Shown here: in pieces, positions 23,801 through 34,208 of the stretch
Layout of the letters: every line of letters starts with the position of its first letter
How positions within the stretch are numbered: the first letter of the stretch is position 1
DNA from: Pocillopora verrucosa
Lineage: Eukaryota > Cnidaria > Anthozoa > Scleractinia > Pocilloporidae
DNA length: 64,000 nt
Assembly (NCBI RefSeq): GCF_036669915.1
Contig: NC_089312.1
Coordinates: 2,185,301 to 2,249,300, forward strand
Direction of reading: 5' to 3'
Position numbers and translations under genes: made by a program
Notes under the pieces: generated by a model
Databases searched by the model: none
Seen by the model: only the letters and a program-made list of their open reading frames with translations
What the model was told of the DNA's origin: nothing

Positions 23801-25299
23801 CTGAGCATGAACTCCTTCTTCTATAAATGGTTTTACTTGCTTTAGAAATTCACTGGCAAGAAGAGTGACAGTTGTTGTTCCATCACCAACCTATACATTG
23901 ATTATACAAAATGAACTTCTCAATCTGTCAGCAAGTAACTTTTTAACCCTTTTTACCCTAACATCAGTATCCACATTCTCCTTACTCTTCTCTACACATT
24001 TCTCTTATACTGACAAGGAAAACTTGTTTAATGATATTTCCTTAAGGAGAAATTAGATGCTGGTCACTCCCTAGGGTTTAAAAAGTTCAAGCTAATTAAG
24101 GTATTTGTTTGTTTTTAAGAAGGAAACATCATCTAATCTTCCTCCCATTCATTTTCAACTCTTTTCTAAGGGATGTACCCTTGGTTTTTGTTCTTCTCTT
24201 GTTGCAAACCCTAAATGTTCTCTAGATTTTATTTCAATATGGAAATAACTCTAGTTGTGATGCAGTATTTGAGTTTTAAGATACCCAACATAAATAATAA
24301 AAAGACAACTAGTTCTGAGCGTTTTAATTACATAAGTACACTGAAAATTTATCGGCAGTTAGACTATCTCTACAGTAGATAAATCTTTAGTGTAATGGCA
24401 CCTAATGGAAATAATGGTCGAAATGGCAACCTTTGGTGGTACAGAGAAATATTTATGACATATCGCCAGATACACAACAAAATAAGAAAAAGCCACTCTG
24501 AGAAAGATCTTAAGTTCCTTCTTCAGGGGAAATTGATGATCAAGAAGATATAATTGCAGACAGGATTTTCCAACGAAGGGTGGGATAGTACGAACGGTGT
24601 ATTTAATACATGCAGCTAAGTATGTATGGATGCCCTTTGTAAACGCAAGTCAACAACGTCGATCACTGACATTCTGACTACATTTACAATTGAGCTATAA
24701 GAAATACTACAGAAATATAACCCTTGAGAAAATTACACGCACCTCCGCGTCTTGCGACTTTGAAATATCTACAAGAGTTTTTGCCGCAGGATGGACGACA
24801 TCTAAGAGACTTATAATTGTAGCACCGTCATTGGAAATCGTGGCTTTCCCTACACAGAGATCAAGAAGAAAATACAGTAAGATGAAGTACTACTATCTCT
24901 TCAGAAGTGTACATGCTCTGAACGACGGGAGTGTACTGTACTGTACTGTACTGCAGACCTACCTTGACTATTTACAATTAGTTTATCCATTCCTCTTGGC
25001 CCTAAAGTTGTCCGAACTGCATCAGCAATAAACTGACAAGCGTTTATATTGCTGATGAGTTGAGGAACACCCTGCGAGGCGTCTGTTCCCTCCTTGAGCA
25101 AAATTATACCCGGTTGCTGTCAAAATAATACATGTCAAACATGTGAGCGGATTAGTTTTGATTCAGTGCTGCGCATCTAAATAAAATGTTTGTGAAGTGA
25201 AAGTTGCGTCTTTTTCCTTCTCGTATCATAAATGTAATCCTTATACTTGGCTTAACTATTCAAGATGGAAAAAGATGTTAATGTGTATCTCACCATCAT
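17839..25299 (-). CDS. CCT7: T-complex protein 1 subunit eta (TRiC/CCT chaperonin)
   Basis: One of eight paralogous subunits of the cytosolic ATP-driven chaperonin that folds actin, tubulin and many WD40 proteins. Ten coding exons on the minus strand, 5' to 3': 25299-25294, 25116-24963, 24849-24743, 23890-23765, 23654-23602, 23376-23040, 22395-22262, 21621-21469, 20815-20475, 18056-17839. All phases close to 542 aa (human 543). The first coding exon is only ATGATG before GTGAGA. Visible group II chaperonin motifs: TLGPRGMDK (39-47), NDGATI (60-65), GDGTT (91-95), VVAGGGAIE (405-413). Eta-specific segments include [41 protein letters not shown] and the C-terminal GRGRGRPR tail. Start chosen by the MM of the human protein and a clean donor. 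It is divergent from ENTPD4/7 and convergent with the G-alpha gene. Confidence 0.97.
19320..19787. mobile_element. inverted-repeat MITE (468 bp) in CCT7 intron 9
   Basis: Left end CAGGGCGTGAAATT and right end AATTTCACGCCCTG are perfect inverted repeats, flanked on both sides by ATGTA (19315-19319 and 19788-19792). Inside is a palindromic AGTCGCCAAATTGGCGACT. CAGGG termini recall hAT elements, but those make 8 bp duplications, so the superfamily stays open. No transposase ORF. Confidence 0.75.
22027..22190 (+). mobile_element. piggyBac-type MITE copy (CTCCTTACAAT family)
   Basis: Shares AGTAACTAGCATCAAATTTA, CTCCTTAGGAAATGTATAGA and AGTATGGAGAATATGCATAC with the full copy at 54837-55028. Degenerate ends. 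Located in CCT7 intron 7, just beyond exon 7. Confidence 0.65.
23947..24075 (-). mobile_element. piggyBac-type MITE copy (CTCCTTACAAT family), internally shortened
   Basis: TTAA at 23943-23946 is followed by CCCTTTTTACCCTAACATCA, and the far end reads TCACTCCCTAGGG then TTTAA. The order is that of the 54837-55028 copy read on the minus strand. It lies in CCT7 intron 3. Confidence 0.65.
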
Positions 25300-25678
25300 G
25301 TTTCTTGTCAGGCGATGGCTCCAAAACAGCTGCGCAGATAATTCTTTTTGTTTCAGATTCAGCGCATAATGAATCAAGAAACCCGCTGATCGCACGGCTC
25401 GTTTGCTAAAAATTCCTACTTCTTATACAAACGATGTCTTGTTCATTTGATCAGCCGCAGGCAATATTGCGTGAGTGAAAACAGACGTGGCGCTTCCTCA
25501 GTTCGCCGGTGTTTTGATTGTTGATAAGCATTTCATTTACAAGCAAATTATGTTCGCAATCAGTTCTTGCTTGGAGTCATGAAGGAGCCCAGGTGTGTTT
25601 ATTCACCTAGCTTCGTAAATAATTCTTGTTATTGCGGCAATCGTTTTGTAATATCCCCGATTAGGACAGAAATACAGA
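25300..25678. promoter_or_regulatory. bidirectional promoter region of CCT7 and the ENTPD4/7 gene
   Basis: Only 379 bases separate the CCT7 start codon (25299, minus) from the ENTPD4/7 start codon (25679, plus). Both 5' UTRs and the core promoters must lie here or start here. No TATA box at a useful place is obvious on either side, as is common for housekeeping pairs. Co-regulation is inference. Confidence 0.6.
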
Positions 25679-28600
25679 ATGGTCGGCCGGTAAGTTTATT
25701 TTTTTGTACCTTTAGATACAATATTTTGAGCTTATTACAGAGTATTATTGATAACAATATTCATGTAAGGGAAGTTCGGTAGTGCGATTCAGCCATGTTT
25801 GAGGTTAGAGAGGATGTGGCTTCCTCTATCGATAATTTTATATCCTTTCTGGCGTGAATTCTGTTTGTATGATTAAGAAAAAAAAATTCTATACGTCCAT
25901 GTGCTTGTAGCGTGCATTCGGTATATATATTGAGGTAGCTTTTATACTGCCACTCCTGATCACTCAAACTTTTTTGATCACAAAAATCACGAAATTCCAA
26001 TTCGTTGGATTTCGTGTTTTCTTTGAAGACCTCTAATCAAAAGTCAAAATGCAAAACAGAAAGGAAAGAAATATTTCCTAGAGAAATCTCATTTTGGGTT
26101 ATTGTATGAATTAAATGTCGAGGTGGATGAGATCATTGTGAAGATAAATTGATTTTAAAGTGGAGAGAAAATTAACTGAGTACATTTTTCCTTTCTTTGG
26201 GCATTTGACATGCATTTGAAAAATCATAAAGGTCCCCTCTCAAACTGAAATATTCTAGAATATTTTTGGAGCTTTAAGTTGATAGGTACTTAATGTTTGT
26301 GGTGCTTTTGTGTTGGAAGGGGGAAGAAGAATTACAAGATAATTCGGTTTTATCAACATGATGTAAATTGGCCTTCATTAGGAGTTTCTAAAGCCAATGT
26401 TTCAAAACCCAGGTTTTTGTCAGAGCATATCACAAAGGGCTAGAACCCAAAAACCATAATTAGCTTAAGAAACTCTTTACGGTGGCCTATTAACATTATC
26501 AACTCAATTGAGAACACTAAATTATCTTGTAATTACAGAATCATTTCCCTTGTCACAATAACTTTTTATTCATCTGATAAGATACAGTATAAACAATTTT
26601 GTTCTTTTTTGTTCATTAGGATCTCAATACGATGGACCAGTCTTCCTTCTTTTCTTAGACCAGGAATAATATCATCCTCCTCAGACAGTACATGTTCTTG
26701 TACAAGAAGACTATTCTCTCACATGTGTGGACTACAAAAAGACTTGCTGCGAACTTTTATTTTTCTAGCTGTTATTTTTATCATTGTTTTACTAGGAACT
26801 CTTTTTCTTGTGGGTAATGTGAATTGGTATGGTAACAGAACTAGACGCTTTGCGTCAACAGATTTTTATGAACATGGAGCTGATTCTCACCATCATTATG
26901 GCATTGTCATTGACTGCGGAAGTAGTGGATCTCGTGTGTTTATTTATTACTGGCCACCTCACAATGGCAATCCAGATGAGTTGCTACAAATTAAACAAAT
27001 GAAAGATACCAGGGGAAATCCAGTCAGAATGAAAATCAAACCAGGTATAATCTTCAGGACTGATCCTATGAATTACATCTGCAGTATTAGTTCTCCATGC
27101 CTGCTGGTATTTAGATGCACCCTTCCCTAGGCCCAGTAAAAAGAAATGGTATTAGGACCAAGTGGAGAGAAATTGAGGTTGTAATTGGGTAAATTATTTC
27201 ATATTGGCTGAGCATGTAACGCAAGGCTGGTTTGAAATTATGAGCGCAATCACCCCTGAATTATGTGACACAAAGTCTGTTTACCAATTCATTGTGTCAA
27301 TAAAAGATGTAAATAACTCAGCGGAGAAAAATGTAATGCAAAAGCACCTACCCTCTTATTGATACCCAATAATGGTCATTGGACCAGTTAGTTTTTCCTT
27401 TTTATTCTCATCACTTGTCTGTTTGACATTGTATTGATATTGTAAGGAGAAATTCTATCTTGGTCACTCATGAGAGTTTAAGGTTCAATTTATGTTGCTA
27501 TCACTTATGGACTCTTTAAAACTTTGATTTCAGGGATCTCTAGTCAAGTTCATCGGCCGTCAGATGCATCATCCTACATTGATCCTCTTCTATCCTTTGC
27601 TGCACAACAAATTCCTGAACACAAGCACAAAGAAACACCTCTTTATATCCTGGCTACAGCTGGCATGCGAATGCTTTCTGTTGCTGATCAAGAAGCTATT
27701 TTAGATGACTTAAGAGTGGATGTTCCTTTGAAATACAATTTCCATTTCACATCTTCTCATGTTGAGGTCATCACAGGAAAGCAAGAAGGTACATGAGGAT
27801 GTATATTTAGTCAAATAACACTGTACTTAAAGAATTTTGTAATTGTTTTGTTGTCAGTAATGTACAAAGTTCATCTTGCATGCCATTGCGCACTGAATTA
27901 CAGGTCTAGTAAAAACATAATCTGCCAAAGTGGTTTTCCAAATCAATCTAGAACAAAGCAATTACAAAATTATAACCCATTATTATAGTATCTTTATAAA
28001 ATTATTGGGGGGAATGGTAACCAAGTTACAAGCTTAGTCCTCTGGAGGGTCTTGACAATTTGCTCTAGCGAGATCAAACCCCAACAGTAATTGATAGCTT
28101 CCCAATGTATGAAATGAGTTGGTCTTTTGCTGTGTAGTCTTTTGTAGTGGATCTAGTGCATTAAGCTGCATTAGTGTTGCACAAGATCATTCTCTGAACA
28201 ACATTTTCCACACCAGTTTAGGTTTAACATGACTAGTCTTTTCTTCGGTCACCTTGATAAAAAACGACATTTTCATGGCAAAGCTTGATGAAATTTTCTA
28301 GTGTGGACAACTTGAAAAGCAAATTTTGATTTTGAATTGGAAGACTTTAGTTACTTTCAACTCTTCTCTAAACCACAGTGTAAAAAATCATGCTTATGTG
28401 TGAAAGATGAGCAAGTCATCAGTTTTTGGTTATTGAATAATACTTTGAGGTACTGCATATCTTATTTCACAGGAATTTATTCATGGATTGGAGTCAACTT
28501 TGAGTTGGGAAGATTTGATCATTCACATGATAGCCAAGGTATTTTACTTACCAGTACTGTAGATGGCATAATTTTTCAGGTTTTTATTCCAACAAATTAA

Positions 28601-31600
28601 ATCTATGGCTAGATGAATGAGTAATGACCTCATAAGAAATTTCAATAACTCTTTATATCCCAGTATCAGTGTTTATTTTCTCCTTACTTCTCTCTATAAA
28701 TTTCCTTGTGTACTGATAGGGGTAATTCATTTAACAATCAATGCTTCATAGGTAATGGTAATCATTTCCTTTATTCTCTCAATCTTAATGCATGATTCAG
28801 GTGTGTTACTGTAAAAAGAAACTAGATTTTGGTCACTCTTAGGGTTTTTAAGGGATAATGATACACTGTAATGTGAAACAAAGGGATCAATTACATTATG
28901 ATTTTAATTTTAACAGAGTCACCACTGAACAACAGTGTATCAGAAGTTAGCCGTAAAAGTACAGTGGGGTCTCTTGACATGGGTGGAGGCTCTGCACAAA
29001 TTGCATTTGAAGTTGGGAAGTCTGTAAGTACCCAGAGGATAACAACATGACGATAATGATATTAGTGATAGTTTAGTTAGTTATCTCAATCTTAATTAAC
29101 CCTTTAACTCCCACAAGTGACCAAGAAAGAATTTCTCCTTACAATATCAATACAATAACAACCAGATAGGTGATGAGAATAAAGAAAAATATCCAATACT
29201 AAATTCCTTGAACTGATATTGTAAGAATTGTATGATTGACAGTACAGAGAATTACAAATTTGATCTGGGAGTTAATGGTTAAGTGACCAACCTGCCTAAT
29301 ACACTAGCTATGGCTGTTTGCAAGTCAGTCAATGTAATATTGATAATCTGAAAATGGAATTTAAAAAGTGTAAAAGGAGTGAAAAATAAAAGATTTGATG
29401 AAGATAATGGAAGAGGTGACTAAATTCACTTCTAAGAAAATTTTCATGATTCACGCACGAACTCACTAAAATGACTTACGATATGCTTTGTAAATAATTG
29501 TGGACTATGAAGTTGATTTGATTGAAGAGGTAAGATAAGGAAACTAGCGTATAACATTCCTCTGTGTTTTAGGTATGGGTTCCATCAGAGTTAAGTGCGC
29601 AAGTCAACCTGGGTTGTGACTCCCACAAAACTACACACAATTACCATCTCTATGTTGCTACGTTCCTTGGGTTTGGAGGCAATGCTGCTAGAGACAGATT
29701 CACAAAGCTTGTCATCACCAAGAATAGAACATTGAGCATTGATGAGTAAGTAATTATTCCAAGAGACAAAGTAAACGAGGAAAGTAATCGTTTCATGTTG
29801 TCCTCAAGTAGCATCTTAAAATGGTATAATGGTTTCTTACGAGGCCTTTAGCTATTGAAAAAATCAGTAAGCGAATTGAAAACAAGTTTGCAAGCTTTCA
29901 ACTACTCAGATCCCTGATGATATCGTGGATCGGTGAAAGCTCCGAGACTTGCATAACTCATTTTTACTTTTTACAGTTGTTAAAGTCTTACTAGAAATTT
30001 CTGTGCCATATAGGGGGGAAAGTTGAATCTGGGCTTTTATCCAAGTGCTGTAAGAAACAATGAGCAGTATTGCCATAATTTCTTTTGGCTGAAACACGAG
30101 TCCACTCCAGGTCCTTAACTTCTCCCAAAGGTTTGCTTATTGGTAGGGCGCGGCATTTGGTGAATAAAAATTTCTTCAAAGGAGAAAAAAAATAATGAAG
30201 TAGCGGTTACGGCTGGAACTATGAAGTCTGCTCGAACGCAGACTTCTCGGTCTGCAATCCAGTGCGTAAAGGTCTTTGCGACTTTGAAGTTTTAGCTTGT
30301 TTATGTCTGATCTTTCTATGAGAGTCTCAATGGGTTGATGGCTTGTACGGCTAACGTTCAACAATAAAAATTAAACGATTAATTTTTTTACGACTAACGG
30401 TTAAATTTTGTCAATTTTTACGCCTAACGGCTAAATGTTTGGCCGTTTAGGGCTAACAGTTAACCCCAACTTCTACATTTCAACATTCAACGGGCTATAT
30501 CTCTAAACTTGTCGAACACACCTTGCCTTTCTTTATTCAGTGTTTTGTTCTTTCTCCAACCTGATGTAAAAAGTTTTCCAAACCCTCACTTCACAGAGGC
30601 TTTCTCTAAAGTGACGCGCCAAAAAAAGTTTTGATTTAATGCGTCTCTCTTGCATTTCATGTATCACATGTACCACATCATTATTCTCTTTGCATACACA
30701 GCACATCTGGTGCGTATCTCGATCCATGTTTACCCGCTGAATGCACAGAGCAAGGAACTTACAAGGGAAAGAAATACAACTTCCTTGGAACAGGAGAATA
30801 TATCAAATGTAAAGAACTGATTCTTCCACTACTGAACCGCACCAGACCCTGCCCAAAAAAGCCCTGTTCGTTTAACGCTGTCTATCAGCCTCGTATTGAT
30901 TACGAGACCGTAGAATTTTACGGATTCTCCGAGTATTGGTATTCAATGCATGATGTCTTGAGAATCGGGGGACAGTACAGTGCGAGTAGCATGAGGCAAG
31001 CTGTAGAGGTGAGATTTTCGATTCTTAGCAAATCCTAAACGTCTACCGACACAACACAGCGGTCATACGTTGGGCATGCGCGAGATGATTAATTCTAGCC
31101 GGCCGCGCGCCAATTCCCCGCGCAAAATTTCAAAGCTTAAAATGAGAAACAACCGCTGTCTCGCAAAATAAATGGAAGAAGATTGATACGTTCCTAGAAA
31201 TCTGTAAAAGGAAAGCTCAAGACTTTTCGAAGATAAAGTTCATTCAAGTACGAGTAACCTGTTAATTTACCATTCTGTTTGGAGCCTTACAAAAATCTTT
31301 TTGCACTTCTAAAACACGGTGACTTACTGGCTTGTGCGGTTGTTTTTATCTCGTGTGAGACAATTCGGTTCTGACACCGTGAAGCACGTTACCGACATTA
31401 CCTCAGTAGTCCGTACAACCGCTGTGTTTCGTTTACCGTACCAATTTCTGAGAGCTTTTATATTCAGCTGTAAAATAGGGACCAGTATGTTAGTGTCTTC
31501 ATTACAGTTCTTACGACAAAGCTTGTCGACTATTAAACTGACTTTTTTCGATACCATTTCAGGAATTCTGCAGTACACGTTGGTCTACTCTCGTGTCACG

Positions 31601-32827
31601 CCATTCTAAAGGCCTCTACCCCTTCGCAGATGATCACAGGCTCAAGTAAGACAGTTTATTCGCAACGTTCGGGGTTTAACTCGCCGTAATTCGTAAAAAA
31701 ACCCCAAGTAATCGCAAGGGTCAATCAGAACAACAGAAAATAAAACATGAAGCCAATGAAAACTCAAGGCTTAGACCTGCGCCGTAAGCGCGGAAAACGA
31801 AAGCGACTAAGGCGCCATCGGTTTTGCATTTGATTGGTTTATATAGAGATGTGATTTTTCTGGACCAATCACGAAGAGACTCGAAGAAAAATCCCGGATT
31901 AATTACAAACCAACTGCACGCCTCTAGGCGCCCGATATCATACACCTCTTAATCAGCTACCATAGTTTCAGTAGCCTCAATTTACTTGAAGCTGTGCGGA
32001 ATTAAGTCGAATATTTTTATAGACTGATTATTATATAAATGAGCGTTACTTTCTTTGAACAGTTAATTTGATGATGATGAACTGTATTTTGTGAAGGTTT
32101 CAGTGTTTCAAAGCAGCTTGGATGACCACAGTTCTTCACGAAGGCTTTAAGTTTCCTCAAAACTACAGCAATTTACGTTCTGCCTTCTACATTCGCGGTA
32201 AAGAGGTGCAATGGACACTCGGTGCTATACTTTATCGGACAAGATTTCTCCCTCTAAGGTAAGGCAACAAAGTTCCGCTCAGTTTGAAAGTTTGTTAGTT
32301 TTTAGCCATTCGGTAATGTCGCTCATGATCTGTTGACTAAACGAACGGCTGATGTGAGTGACTAACGACTAACGACTCGCTACAAGCCAGGGAAAACGCG
32401 TGCTACCAAGTTGCAGTTGATTGGTTTATCATTTGATTGGTTAGAATGTGGCGCGAGCTTCTTGACCAATCACAGATCGAAGTAGAGCGAAACGATTTCA
32501 ATCTCAAATTGCTTCCAACACTCCTTTGAAAATTGCTTTCGTCCACAGTGGTTTCATCATAACACCGTTTTGTTTTAAATTTACAGGGAAGTCCAGTTAC
32601 ACTCGCAGTACAAGAGCTCTTACCACGCTTTCTGGAGTTACGCCAGTGACCTTCAATTCCGCATAATTCTCCTCGTGTGTAGCATCACAGTCTTAGCCGC
32701 CATATTGCTCTACTGCCGGCGTCTACGGCGCATGAGCAAGAATTCTAGTATCTGGCATTTCGATTCATCGCCTGTGCTTTACAAAGTCGATGTGATACCC
32801 AGTATTGAGAAGATTCCAATGATATGA
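25679..32827 (+). CDS. ENTPD4: ectonucleoside triphosphate diphosphohydrolase, ENTPD4/7 type (Golgi/lysosome)
   Basis: GDA1/CD39-family enzyme that hydrolyses nucleoside di- and triphosphates in the Golgi or endolysosomal lumen, where it removes UDP/GDP left by glycosyltransferases. Ten coding exons: 25679-25689, 26620-27044, 27534-27788, 28473-28538, 28917-29023, 29573-29745, 30702-31008, 31563-31645, 32097-32258, 32587-32827; phases close to 609 aa (human ENTPD4 616). Motifs: N-terminal membrane helix about 50-69; ACR1 DCGSSGSRVF (102-111); ACR2 TAGMRM (187-192); ACR3 with catalytic Glu230 in GKQEGIYSWIG; ACR4 LDMGGGSAQ (272-280); YLDPCLP, FYGFSEYWYS, KEVQWTLGAILYRTRFLPLR; C-terminal membrane helix about 555-573. 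Two membrane segments are the hallmark of this subgroup. The start lies in an 11 nt coding exon (ATGGTCGGCCG), giving MVGRISIRW, which aligns with the MGRI/MARIS starts of vertebrate ENTPD4 and ENTPD7. It probably predates the ENTPD4/ENTPD7 split. Confidence 0.93.
28660..28855 (-). mobile_element. piggyBac-type MITE copy (CTCCTTACAAT family), minus orientation
   Basis: Contains AGTATCAGTGTTTATTTTCT, CTATAAATTTCCTTG, AATGGTAATCATTTCCTTTA and TGGTCACTCTTAGGG in the order expected for the minus strand of the family. Lies in intron 4 of the ENTPD4/7 gene. Confidence 0.6.
29100..29278 (+). mobile_element. TTAA-flanked piggyBac-type MITE (179 bp)
   Basis: TTAA (29096-29099) precedes CCCTTTAACTCCCACAAG. 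The right end TCTGGGAGTTAATGG is followed by TTAA (29279-29282). The ends are inverted repeats of about 14 bases. Inside are AGAATTTCTCCTTACAATAT and GGTGATGAGAATAAAGAAA. Lies in intron 5 of the ENTPD4/7 gene. TTAA duplication plus CCC-type ends is the piggyBac signature. Confidence 0.75.
30275..30480 (+). repeat. interspersed repeat with CTAACGGTTAA subunits
   Basis: Contains GAGTCTCAATGGGTTGATGGCTT and then several CTAACGG(T/C)TAA-like words. A second copy lies at about 53685-53890. It is in intron 6 of the ENTPD4/7 gene. No coding capacity; type unknown. Confidence 0.6.
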
Positions 32828-32990
32828 CATAACGTGGACTGGTATAGAAGGCCATACTAACATAAAGAAATTATGAAAATGTAGATCATTGTACAAAGGA
32901 ATTACAAAGAGTTATTAAACCTGGTGAAAGAAAACGCTGAAAAAAGACGATAAAATTCTTCCATTATTTTCGTTTCAACTTGTCTCTTTA

Positions 32991-32996
32991 AATAAA
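32991..32996 (+). terminator. AATAAA poly(A) signal of the ENTPD4/7 gene
   Basis: About 165 bases after the stop at 32827, inside TTTAAATAAAATGA. Confidence 0.6.
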
Positions 32997-33239
32997 ATGA
33001 TATATTAGCACAGGGTTTCTCCCAATTATAATGATTAGATTTTAGGAGAGAAAAGTTATTATGGCCAAACACCTCCCCCCTTCTTCCCTTTCCCCCCTCC
33101 CTCCCCCCCCCCTGTCTCTTCACCAATCCCGACAGTGCCTATCATAGGCTAAGCTTCCTCTCTTACGGGCTCAGTCATATGCGAACGGTCCTACCCCCCC
33201 TTCCCACAAAAAGGTTTTCCTCTATACTGAAGTATATTC

Positions 33240-33325
33240 GTGCAGAATATGAGGAAGCGAACCTCAGAGCTCTGATGCTCTACCATTGAGCCACAGGGAC
33301 TACGGTGAGAGGGGCCCATTACGAA
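33240..33325 (-). repeat. tRNA-derived sequence (SINE or tRNA pseudogene)
   Basis: The minus strand reads TGGCTCAATGGTAGAGCATC, an A-box-like D-arm, then AGAGCTCTGAGGTTCGCTTCC, with a B-box GGTTCGCTTCC (consensus GGTTCGANTCC). The anticodon loop between the two arms is missing (TCAGAGCTCTGA closes on itself), so this is not a working tRNA. A tRNA-derived SINE head is likely. Confidence 0.55.
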
Positions 33326-33329
33326 GTTC

Positions 33330-34200
33330 AGATAAGAAGTAGTTCTTGATTATCAAAAAAATTCTCCCTGTCAGAACTGTGAAAAATGTAATTGAAACAG
33401 TATGGAGAATATGCCCACTAATTTTAGGGTGCGAATGATCCGTCCTGAGACGAAGATCATGAGAAAAATCGAAATCGGAGCCCATTTCTCTAGCACTACC
33501 GGCCTTGAACATTGGTTCAGGTCGAAAGACTTCTGAAATGAGTGGCGTTATCGGCTTTTTTCAAAACGATTCCTTTTCACCCCACATTTAATGTGGCTCC
33601 TGAATTGAACGATATAGTTACCATCATGAGAGCTTGAATCTTTTCAATAACGTGGTTGCTGTGGCGAATTTGTTAGTTGTAATTTATAAGTTCTTCCACA
33701 TGTCAAGCAAAGAAATCAGTGTTTAATACGGTTTAACTGAGAGACATAATTGAACGAGCACACTTGATGAAAGTAATAAAGAAAATTAGAGATTGAATAA
33801 ATTCTTTATCTTCCCTCCGGCACAGAGATATCGTTACTAAAAATATGCTCAGGAATCATTAGCGTGAGGTCATTCGAAAGCAGCGCGCAAAAAGAGGCAT
33901 CAGTGCGTTTGTCTCATACTATCGTCGTCATTTATCGATGCATGATTTCATTTCGAAATTGTACTACATTCGTTTTGAAAAAATATTGTCAGTTTAAATG
34001 TCATTCAGAAATGGACAACGTCTCTGTATGAGATGAAAGACTTCCTTGTGGAATAAGTTCTTGACAAATTATCATTAACATAAGTTGTTTAGTCTTCCGT
34101 GTCTTGCCCTTTTCTCGTTTGGCTGAGGCGTAAACAAATAATTTTGTATTTAAAACGTTCTCTTTTAAATCTGTTCAGGCATTCAATGAATAAAGAAAAG
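33330..34200. other. intergenic; MITE remnant and promoter of array gene A
   Basis: A worn copy of the CTCCTTACAAT MITE family is visible at about 33355-33500 (CAGTATGGAGAATATGCCCA). The rest holds no gene. The last 120 bases before 34209 resemble those before the second first-exon at 34623. Confidence 0.45.
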
Positions 34201-34208
34201 GAAGTAAA

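Noticed and set aside
25567-25782. ORF starting at TTG/ATG upstream of the ENTPD4/7 gene
   Set aside because: Its frame would lead into a stop in exon 2; the frame beginning at 25679 joins correctly.
33240-33325. Functional tRNA gene on the minus strand
   Set aside because: A- and B-box words are present, but there is no anticodon loop and no acceptor stem pairing.
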